The position numbers and the translations under genes are program-made. Positions 1 to 6,692 of a stretch of DNA of 27,906 nucleotides are shown piece after piece; the stretch's first letter is position 1; each line of letters begins with the position of its first letter. The stretch is from positions 1 through 27,906 of the forward strand of contig JAPKDE010000013.1 of the NCBI GenBank assembly GCA_028822675.1, written 5' to 3'. This stretch comes from Dehalococcoidia bacterium. Lineage in GTDB: Bacteria > Chloroflexota > Dehalococcoidia > UBA3495. The notes beneath the pieces were generated by a model that saw only the letters and a program-made list of their open reading frames with translations, ran no database searches and had not been told where the DNA came from.

Positions 1-76
1 ACTAATCACTGACTGGCTATTCTGGTCATAATTGACAACCGGGTCGATGCAACACGTCGACCGCAGCATGTAGAGC

Positions 77-271
77 ATGCAACCAAAACCAACGAACAAC
101 AATGATTTGGAACTTGAAGCCATTGCGGCCTTGCAGGCAGAGGGTCATGTCCGGCTGACGGAACAGAACGGGCAGGCAACCCAAGCGACTCCAGTAGTTG
201 TCCGAATTTCCGTTGCTCTGGCTGGATCGGCAGCGATAGGGCTGTTGTTCCTAGTGGAATGGACTGGTTGA
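77..271 (+). CDS. Small hypothetical single-pass membrane protein (64 aa)
   Basis: I do not recognise this gene. It starts with ATG and ends with TGA. The first ~40 residues are polar and acidic (NNNDLELEAIAALQAEGH). Residues ~40-60 form one hydrophobic helix (VVVRISVALAGSAAIGLLFLV) ending five residues before the stop. The layout therefore suggests a short cytoplasmic or periplasmic segment with a C-terminal membrane anchor. There is no clear Shine-Dalgarno; the upstream 76 bases contain a TTGACA at 32-37 without a matching -10 box. It lies 52 bp before the malic enzyme start on the same strand. It could be a spurious ORF, but the clean hydrophobic segment favours a real small protein. Confidence 0.4.
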   Translation: MQPKPTNNNDLELEAIAALQAEGHVRLTEQNGQATQATPVVVRISVALAGSAAIGLLFLVEWTG

Positions 272-323
272 TTTAGCAAAAATTTTGGCGCTTGAAGCCA
301 CCAATTTTGGGAGATGCGTAAAC

Positions 324-1478
324 ATGTCTACTGAACCCAGGGACTATGGAAAAGAAGCAGTCGTCCGGCATCGAGAAACCAGAGGCAAGGTCAGTATCGC
401 GCCAAAGATGAAAGTTGAGACGCTGGATGACCTATCCATCGCCTACACTCCTGGAGTGGCGACTGTTTGCATGGCCATTCACGCCGACAAGTCAGAGTCC
501 TACCACCTCACCAACCGGGCCAATACCGTAGCCGTGGTGACCGATGGTTCTGCGGTGCTGGGGCTGGGCAACATTGGGCCTGAAGCCGCCATGCCGGTCA
601 TGGAAGGCAAATCCATCTTGTTCAAGGGATTGGCCGACATTGACGCATTCCCCATCTGCTTGGACACCCAAGATACCGACATAATCATCCAGACCGTGCG
701 AGCCTTGGCTCCCAGTTTTGGGGGCATCAACTTGGAAGATATCGCCGCGCCGCGCTGTTTCGACATCGAAGATTCGCTGCAGGATCTGGGAATCCCGGTG
801 TTCCATGATGACCAACACGGAACAGCCATCGCCGTGCTAGCCGCAGTGATTAACGCCCTGCTTGTAACCAACCGCAAGATTGAAGACACCAAATTCGTAT
901 TCGCCGGCGCAGGCGCGGGTGGCATCGCCTCCACAAAGCTGCTCCTGGACCACGGTGCCAAACACGTAGTCTTGGTAGACAGTGTCGGTATTATCTCCCG
1001 CGACCGGACCGACCTAACAGCCGTTAAGTCTGCCATGCTGGACACCACCAACCCGGACAATCTCTCCGGAGGCATCACCGATGCCATGCGCGGCGCAGAC
1101 GTATTCATTGGCCTGGCGGCCGGTGACATGATTAGCCCGGAGATGGTCACATCCATGGCCAAAGACCCCATAGTATTCGCCATGGCCAACCCCATTCCGG
1201 AAATTTGGCCAGACCTGGCCAAGGCAGCCGGAGCAGCGGTGGTTGGCACCGGACGTAGCGACTTCCCGAACCAGGTCAACAACAGCTTGGTCTTCCCCGG
1301 CGTTTTCCGGGGCGCGCTGGACTGCCACGCCACCAAAGTCACAACCAAAATGAAACTGGCGGCGGCCATCGCTCTGGCGGCCATGATCGTGGAACCCACC
1401 GCAGAGAACGTCCTTCCCTGGTCTCTGGACCCGGAAGTAGCCCGCACTGTTGCCAAAGCCGTCTCCGACGCGGCCTAG
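324..1478 (+). CDS. NAD(P)-dependent malic enzyme
   Basis: Oxidatively decarboxylates malate to pyruvate, supplying pyruvate and reduced cofactor in the cytoplasm. The 384-residue product has the usual short bacterial length. Visible motifs are IAYTPGV (catalytic Tyr ~41), MEGKSILFK (catalytic Lys ~96), the metal-binding EDI (~138-140) and HDDQHGT (~161-167), the Rossmann loop GAGAGG (~195-200), MANPIPEI and TGRSDFPNQVNN. A TTG start at 285 is also open, but ATG 324 has GGGAG at 309-313 with good spacing and gives the family N-terminus. The stop is TAG. tldD starts 7 bp later, so co-transcription is possible. Whether NAD or NADP is used cannot be read from the sequence. Confidence 0.93.
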   Translation: MSTEPRDYGKEAVVRHRETRGKVSIAPKMKVETLDDLSIAYTPGVATVCMAIHADKSESYHLTNRANTVAVVTDGSAVLGLGNIGPEAAMPVMEGKSILFKGLADIDAFPICLDTQDTDIIIQTVRALAPSFGGINLEDIAAPRCFDIEDSLQDLGIPVFHDDQHGTAIAVLAAVINALLVTNRKIEDTKFVFAGAGAGGIASTKLLLDHGAKHVVLVDSVGIISRDRTDLTAVKSAMLDTTNPDNLSGGITDAMRGADVFIGLAAGDMISPEMVTSMAKDPIVFAMANPIPEIWPDLAKAAGAAVVGTGRSDFPNQVNNSLVFPGVFRGALDCHATKVTTKMKLAAAIALAAMIVEPTAENVLPWSLDPEVARTVAKAVSDAA

Positions 1479-1485
1479 CAGTCTT

Positions 1486-3093
1486 ATGACATCTGCGTCT
1501 TCTCGGCCTTTTCAATCTTTCGCGTCTTCGACGCGCGTCACGGTTGAGTCTCTGGATCGGTTCCGGGCCAACCTGCAGTCGCTGGTTGCCGAGAAGGCCA
1601 AGACGCTGCCGAGTCTTCGCTACTGCGACCTCCGCATAGAAGTCCGAGAAGAGAAGGGCGCTCTGGCGGAGAACGGTTCGGAGAAGGCCAGCTCCGAGGA
1701 CTACGCCTTTGATTTCGGCGTTAGGGCCATTGCCGGGGGACGCACCAGCGCCTCTGGTTATTACGGCCGCGTTTTGGGTACCACCGATCTTGATCGCCTG
1801 GAAGACGTGGTCTGGGATGGCATCAAACAAGCCCATAACCGGGCAAGGGCTAGCGCCAGGGAAAAATCGCGCGCCAAGGGCCGTTTCCCAAACCTGGGCA
1901 GCAGCCTCACTGCGGGAGACCTGGCCGTCGTGCCAGTCAACCAGGACACAGTCCCAGCCATCTACGCCTCTGATCCACGGCAAGTTCCGCTTGGTGACAC
2001 CATTGCGATGGCCGTGGACGGCTGCAAGGCGATGCAGAGCCAAGGGAGTAACATTGTTTACTCGGCGGCATCAGCGTCGACATTCTTGCTCCGGGAACTG
2101 TTTTTCAGTTCTGATGGCGCAGATATTGACCAGAGTTTTGCCCAGACAGAGGGTTTTGCCATTGCCATCTGCAGCGGGGAGCACGGTAATTTTGAACTGT
2201 ACGACTTCACCGGCCACCAGCGTGGTTGGGAGGTCTTGACCGACGGCTACACCAACGGGCCCATCGTGCTCCCCAACTTCACGGACTTCTGCAAGAAGCT
2301 GGGCGCAGACGCGGTGGAAGTGTCCGCTGCGCCGCCTTTAAAGCCGCCGAACAAAGAAGTAACGGTCGTCACCAACCCGCACTTTAATACCCTGCTGATC
2401 CATGAAGTGGTCGGCCATCCGTCCGAGTTGGATCGGGCATTGAAGTATGAGACCGGCTATGCGGGACGATCCTGGTTCCTGAAAGACATGCAGGATAACC
2501 AACTGGGCAATCAGATCGCCTCGCCATTGGTCACCGCCTACTCGGACCCAACCATGGAGGGTTACGGCTCCTTCAAGTACGACCATGAGGGAACACCGGC
2601 CCGTCGCGCCTACATTCTCAGAAACGGCGTATTGGAAGAGTTTTTGAATAACCGTCAGACGGCGGCTATCATTGGGGCAGAACCCAATGGGTCGGCCCGC
2701 TCCACTGAAGCCCAATTGGTGCCGCTCATCCGCATGACCAACACCATCTTCGGCGCAGGCGAGCAAGACCCACAGAGCATCATATCTGAGGTTGAAGACG
2801 GGTATTACATCGACGGACACCGTACGCCTTCGATCGCCGAGTCCAGGGAAAACTTCCGCATCACCGCGGTCAAGGTCTATGAGATTAAGAACGGCCAGTT
2901 GGGAAGGCTGTACCGGGACGGCGGTATAACTTCGGACAGCCGTGACTACTTTATGTCCATTGACGCGGTGGGCAACGACCTGCGAGTGAACCCCATTCCC
3001 AATTGCGGCAAGGGACAACCGATGCAGGCCAAGCGCATGAGCAACGGCGGGCCTACTATGCGAGGGGTAGCTCGTCTCACGGGGCCAGGCTAA
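1486..3093 (+). CDS. tldD: TldD-family zinc metallopeptidase
   Basis: Catalytic half of the TldD/TldE peptidase complex, which degrades or trims peptides, including leader peptides of some modified peptides, in the cytoplasm. The metal-binding HEXXXH motif is intact as HEVVGH at residues ~306-311, within the conserved LLIHEVVGHPSELDRAL block. At 535 residues it is longer than the ~480 typical of the family, with an extra N-terminal stretch of ~20 Ser-rich residues. The true start may therefore be slightly downstream. ATG 1486 is chosen over the upstream TTG at 1450, which would overlap the malic enzyme gene. The partner gene tldE lies two genes downstream with rmuC between. The last 12 codons are echoed just after the stop (see repeat). 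Confidence 0.9.
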   Translation: MTSASSRPFQSFASSTRVTVESLDRFRANLQSLVAEKAKTLPSLRYCDLRIEVREEKGALAENGSEKASSEDYAFDFGVRAIAGGRTSASGYYGRVLGTTDLDRLEDVVWDGIKQAHNRARASAREKSRAKGRFPNLGSSLTAGDLAVVPVNQDTVPAIYASDPRQVPLGDTIAMAVDGCKAMQSQGSNIVYSAASASTFLLRELFFSSDGADIDQSFAQTEGFAIAICSGEHGNFELYDFTGHQRGWEVLTDGYTNGPIVLPNFTDFCKKLGADAVEVSAAPPLKPPNKEVTVVTNPHFNTLLIHEVVGHPSELDRALKYETGYAGRSWFLKDMQDNQLGNQIASPLVTAYSDPTMEGYGSFKYDHEGTPARRAYILRNGVLEEFLNNRQTAAIIGAEPNGSARSTEAQLVPLIRMTNTIFGAGEQDPQSIISEVEDGYYIDGHRTPSIAESRENFRITAVKVYEIKNGQLGRLYRDGGITSDSRDYFMSIDAVGNDLRVNPIPNCGKGQPMQAKRMSNGGPTMRGVARLTGPG

Positions 3094-3137
3094 CCAAGGC
3101 TATGAGAGGCGTCACTCGTTTAACTGGGCCAGGCTAG
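3058..3137 (+). repeat. Imperfect tandem copy of the tldD 3' end
   Basis: Bases 3058-3093 encode the last 11 residues of TldD plus stop (MRGVARLTGPG, TAA). Bases 3102-3137 encode MRGVTRLTGPG followed by TAG in a different frame, 44 bp further on. Aligned codon by codon, R, G, V, L and T differ only synonymously, one codon changes Ala to Thr, and the stop changes from TAA to TAG. The second copy is too short to be a gene on its own and has no clear ribosome binding site. It looks like the remnant of a diverged second tldD 3' end. Confidence 0.75.
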
Positions 3138-3159
3138 ACGGCACAATTTTGAGGAAAGC

Positions 3160-4251
3160 ATGACGGTAGCAATAATAATTATCGGCATAGTCGCCCTGTT
3201 ATCCACGGCGTCGGCTATCATCCTCATGCTGCGCCTGCTCAAATCTCAAGAAACTTCCAACTCCAACAGTGAAGAGAGTGCCCTTGGCCACCAGGTGGGC
3301 GAGATTCGACAGGGCATGGACCGAGTTAATGAGGCCATCCAGCACCTAAACGTAGACCGCGCCAAGCAGTCAGAGCGACTGGAAACCATGCTGTCCAGCT
3401 TGAACACCAGTTCCTCTGCCCTCCAAAACATCTTGGCCAACACCCAAGTCCGCGGCCAATGGGGCGAGCGAATGGCTGAGGACGTTTTCCGTCTGATCGG
3501 CTTTGTAGAGTCGGTAAATTACACCAAGCAGACCACCACTTCCGACGGCAGTTCTAGGCCGGATTTCACCATATTGATGCCGGATAACAAGAAGCTCAAC
3601 ATGGACGCCAAGTTTCCGCTGACCAACTACATGAAACTGGTTGAAGCGAAGTCTGAAGCGGACATCCAGGAGTACAGCCGTTCCTTCCTGCGGGACGTGC
3701 GAGACCGCACCCGAGAAGTCATTGGCCGGGATTACATCAACCCTGAAGACAATACCCTGGATTACGTGCTCGTTTTCATCCCCAACGAGACCATGTTCCA
3801 CTACATCCAACAGCACGGGGCAACGCTGGTGGAAGAAGCGTTGCAAAACCGGGTGGTGCTCTGCTCACCCATCAGCCTCTTCGCCATTCTGAGCGTTATA
3901 CGCCACGCCTTGGACAACTTTGCCATTCAACAGGCTTCGGACGAGATTCTATCGGTGCTGGCCAGCTTTGACCGGCAGTGGGACCGGTTCACCGCCCAGA
4001 TGGACTTGGTGGGCAAGCGTTTCGAGCTGGCTCAAAAGGGGTTCGAAAACCTAGCCGGCACTCGGCGTCGGGCGCTGGAACGTCCGTTAAGTCAGATTCA
4101 GGCCATTCGCCAGCAACGGGGAATACCCGACGCAGCGCCGAACGAAGCTCTAGTGGAGGCTCTGGGGGAAACTCGGTCGGAATCGCTGGACGAACCGTCT
4201 GACTCAGACGACTCATGGGCACTACCCGAGCCGCCAACCGATGAAGAATAG
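3160..4251 (+). CDS. rmuC: RmuC-family DNA recombination protein
   Basis: RmuC proteins are predicted nucleases of the PD-(D/E)XK type linked to DNA recombination and to limiting inversions. The 363-residue product has an N-terminal membrane helix (residues ~3-27), a predicted coiled coil (~50-95) and the RmuC core from ~100 to 300. The core is recognisable from RGQWGERM, the SSRPDFTILMPD stretch and NMDAKFPLTNY, where the D of PDF and the DAK are the nuclease-like acidic/Lys residues. The C-terminal ~60 residues are Ser/Glu/Asp-rich and probably disordered. GAGGAAAG sits just upstream of ATG 3160. The gene separates tldD from tldE, which are functional partners, and probably shares their transcript. 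Confidence 0.88.
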   Translation: MTVAIIIIGIVALLSTASAIILMLRLLKSQETSNSNSEESALGHQVGEIRQGMDRVNEAIQHLNVDRAKQSERLETMLSSLNTSSSALQNILANTQVRGQWGERMAEDVFRLIGFVESVNYTKQTTTSDGSSRPDFTILMPDNKKLNMDAKFPLTNYMKLVEAKSEADIQEYSRSFLRDVRDRTREVIGRDYINPEDNTLDYVLVFIPNETMFHYIQQHGATLVEEALQNRVVLCSPISLFAILSVIRHALDNFAIQQASDEILSVLASFDRQWDRFTAQMDLVGKRFELAQKGFENLAGTRRRALERPLSQIQAIRQQRGIPDAAPNEALVEALGETRSESLDEPSDSDDSWALPEPPTDEE

Positions 4252-4305
4252 CCCTTTGAATTATTACCCTCCGGGCCGGGCTGCTCTTCGGAAGGACCGA
4301 CCAGA

Positions 4306-5880
4306 GTGATATCCCTAGCCAACCTGCGCCGCGCCGTTAAGGACGCCTTGGCGTTTGCCGCCTCCCAACCCGACGTAACCGAGGTTGAGGTCTTTGCTTC
4401 GGCTGGGTCCAACCTCACTGTTCGGCTCAATTACACATCCCACATCCCAAGCAACGGCGTGGAAGAACCCAAGTCCACAGAGGGTTACGGCCTGGGCATC
4501 AGGGCCACTTTCCGAACCCCCAACGGCATCAAAACCGGCTTTGGCAGCGAGCCTACCGACCTCTCCGTGGCCGGTGCTGAACGGGCGTTAGAAAAAGCCC
4601 GTGCCGGAGCAGTTGCCGATCCCGAGTTTGTGTCGCTGCCCAAGCTTGATTCACTCCAGCGACCAGCATCAAAGGAACAGGAACCGCTGGCCAACTACGA
4701 CCCAGCGCTAATGCGCATCAGCGGCAAGGGTCTGGTGGACGCGGGCTGGAGCATGATGCACCGCGCGTTGGACACCTTCCAGTCGTCGGAAGACTTGATG
4801 GGCTTGGCCGGCTCAGCGGAAAAAATGTCCGAACTTGGCCTGATTTTGGGCGGCGACGTGGTCATGCTTCAAGACCGAATGGCCATCGGCTCAACCCATA
4901 TACCTAGGATTAAGACCGAGCAGAACACCCTGATTATGTCATTCGCCACGGCCATGATCGAGACCCAAGCCAGCAAGGGCAGCGGCTGGTCCGTTGGCAG
5001 TCAGCTCGCCGATTTCACCGGGGAAGCCGCTGCGGAAGCCGCACGCAACGCCATCGCATCGATGGAGGGCGAACGCATACCGACCGGCAAGTACAACGTG
5101 ATTCTTGGCCCCCAAGCAGTAGCCGAGATACTTGATTGGGTGCTGATGCCGGGGCTGTCTTTGGACATGTTCTTCGCCGGTGCATCGCCATTCATGGGCA
5201 AGCTGGGCCAGTTGGTGGCCTCAGAAGACTTCAACCTCTACGACGACGGCGCGTCCCCAAACTTGCCCAGCGCCAAGTCGATCACCGACGAGGGCCTGCC
5301 CACGGGACGTACTGACTTAATCCGCAACGGCAAACTGTCGGGCCTGCTGTCTGATTATTACAACTACCAGCGCATCCTGAATGACGCCACCGGGCAGGAC
5401 AAATTAGGAACCAACCCGGCCAGCGCCCTGGAGATGATTGCCCCCCGCAACGGGTTCCGGCCTGGCAACGGCGGTGGCCGTGATTTTGCATCCATGCCCG
5501 GCGCAGTCCCCAAGAACTTGGTGATTGAAGGCAACCGGACCAACACCCAGGAAGAATTGCTGCAGTTGGTTGGCAACGGCGTCTACATTGGCCGCATCTG
5601 GTACACCTACCCGGTGAATGGCACCACTAGCGGAGATTTCAGCGGCACGATTATCGGCGATTCCTACCTGATCAAAGATGGCAAATTCGCCGCTCCGCTG
5701 AAACCCAACACCGTGCGCATGAACGACAATGTGCTCCGGCTGATCAACAACATCCTGGGCATTGCCTCCCAACGCCGGGCCACAGTGCGCTGGTCGTCAG
5801 ACCAGGTGACCTGGGCGCCGGAGATTGCAGTATCCGGCTACGGCCTGGAAGAGATTTCCGAATACATGGAGAGCGTCTAA
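4306..5880 (+). CDS. tldE: TldE/PmbA-family subunit of TldD/E peptidase
   Basis: Non-catalytic partner of TldD; together they form the peptidase that matures or degrades peptides. The 524-residue product lacks the HEXXXH motif, as expected for TldE/PmbA. It carries the family blocks: an N-terminal domain with EVEVFAS and EGYGLGIRA, the central LDWVLMPGLSLDMFF region, and the C-terminal GTIIGDSYLIKDGKFAAPLK with VRMNDNVLRLINNILGI. The start is GTG 4306, supported by GGAAGGA at 4290-4296. The last base of its TAA is the first base of the next gene's ATG (TAATG), implying translational coupling with the crotonase. Confidence 0.88.
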   Translation: MISLANLRRAVKDALAFAASQPDVTEVEVFASAGSNLTVRLNYTSHIPSNGVEEPKSTEGYGLGIRATFRTPNGIKTGFGSEPTDLSVAGAERALEKARAGAVADPEFVSLPKLDSLQRPASKEQEPLANYDPALMRISGKGLVDAGWSMMHRALDTFQSSEDLMGLAGSAEKMSELGLILGGDVVMLQDRMAIGSTHIPRIKTEQNTLIMSFATAMIETQASKGSGWSVGSQLADFTGEAAAEAARNAIASMEGERIPTGKYNVILGPQAVAEILDWVLMPGLSLDMFFAGASPFMGKLGQLVASEDFNLYDDGASPNLPSAKSITDEGLPTGRTDLIRNGKLSGLLSDYYNYQRILNDATGQDKLGTNPASALEMIAPRNGFRPGNGGGRDFASMPGAVPKNLVIEGNRTNTQEELLQLVGNGVYIGRIWYTYPVNGTTSGDFSGTIIGDSYLIKDGKFAAPLKPNTVRMNDNVLRLINNILGIASQRRATVRWSSDQVTWAPEIAVSGYGLEEISEYMESV

Positions 5881-6683
5881 TGGCTGGCGAAAATATAAAG
5901 TTCGAAAAAATGGACGGAGTGGGCATCATCACCCTAGACCGCCCCGAATCCCGAAACTCCCTCACTCCGGACATGGTCAACGAAATGGGAGAGGCGATTG
6001 AGGCCTGCAAGCGCAACGATGTCCGGTCCGTACTACTCACCGGGACCGGCGCTGCGTTCTGCTCCGGCGCCGACGTGAAAATGTTCATTGAGGTGCTGGA
6101 TGGCGGCGGCCCAGACGGCCTGCACGAACACATCAGCACAATGGCCGATGCGCTCCACACCAAGGTGGTTCTCAGTCTGCGGAGACTGGAGAAACCGGTG
6201 GTAGCGGCAATCAACGGTGTCGCCGCCGGCGCAGGTTTCAGCCTAACCCTGGGCTGTGACATCCGGTACGCCGCCCAAAGCGCCCGGTTCCTGATGGCCT
6301 ACGCCAACATTGGCGCAACGGCTGACGGCGGTTCCACGTACCTGCTGCCCAGGCTGGTGGGCTCTGGCCGCGCAATGGAGCTATATCTGGCCAGCCAGCC
6401 CATCGGCGCGCAGATGGCCCTAGAGATGGGTCTGGTCAATCAGGTGGTGGAAGACGAGCACCTGTTTCGCCACGCCATGGAAACTGCCGTCAGACTGGCG
6501 CAGGGGCCGACCTTGGCTTACGGAAAGGTAAAAGCCCTGTTCGATCAGTCATGGAATCGGGACATCGTGACCCAACTGGACGCAGAAACAGAAGCGCTGG
6601 CCAACAGCGGCCTAACCGCGGATTTCCAAGAGGGCATCAAGGCCTTCGCCGAGCGACGCCAAGCCAGGTTTCAGGGCAAGTAG
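5880..6683 (+). CDS. Enoyl-CoA hydratase/isomerase (crotonase) family protein
   Basis: Crotonase-fold enzyme acting on an acyl-CoA, most likely hydrating or isomerising an enoyl-CoA in fatty or aromatic acid breakdown. The 267 residues show ITLDRPESRNSL at the N-terminus, the oxyanion-hole segments GAAFCSGADVKMF and INGVAAGAGFSLTLGCDI, and GSTYLLPRLVG. The classical second catalytic Glu region reads TADGGS, with Asp in place of Glu as in PaaG/FadB-like isomerase relatives, so simple hydratase activity is not certain. It starts on the TldE stop (TAATG), which makes it part of the tldD-rmuC-tldE operon, and it ends 9 bp from the convergent mutS2 gene. The substrate is unknown. Confidence 0.88.
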   Translation: MAGENIKFEKMDGVGIITLDRPESRNSLTPDMVNEMGEAIEACKRNDVRSVLLTGTGAAFCSGADVKMFIEVLDGGGPDGLHEHISTMADALHTKVVLSLRRLEKPVVAAINGVAAGAGFSLTLGCDIRYAAQSARFLMAYANIGATADGGSTYLLPRLVGSGRAMELYLASQPIGAQMALEMGLVNQVVEDEHLFRHAMETAVRLAQGPTLAYGKVKALFDQSWNRDIVTQLDAETEALANSGLTADFQEGIKAFAERRQARFQGK

Positions 6684-6692
6684 GGGCAGGCC

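Noticed and set aside
500..1456. A 318-codon open frame antisense to the malic enzyme gene
   Set aside because: It mirrors a strongly coding gene, its product is Ser/Ala/Met-rich without motifs, and no ribosome binding site is seen. The malic enzyme motifs settle the strand.
1339..3018. Long minus-strand open frames across tldD
   Set aside because: They run opposite the HEXXXH-containing tldD frame and encode Arg/Val/Gly-rich sequence without recognisable domains; typical shadows in GC-rich DNA.
5744..6262. Minus-strand open frame of 172 codons over tldE and the crotonase
   Set aside because: It covers the coupled tldE/crotonase junction, has no family motif and no start context.
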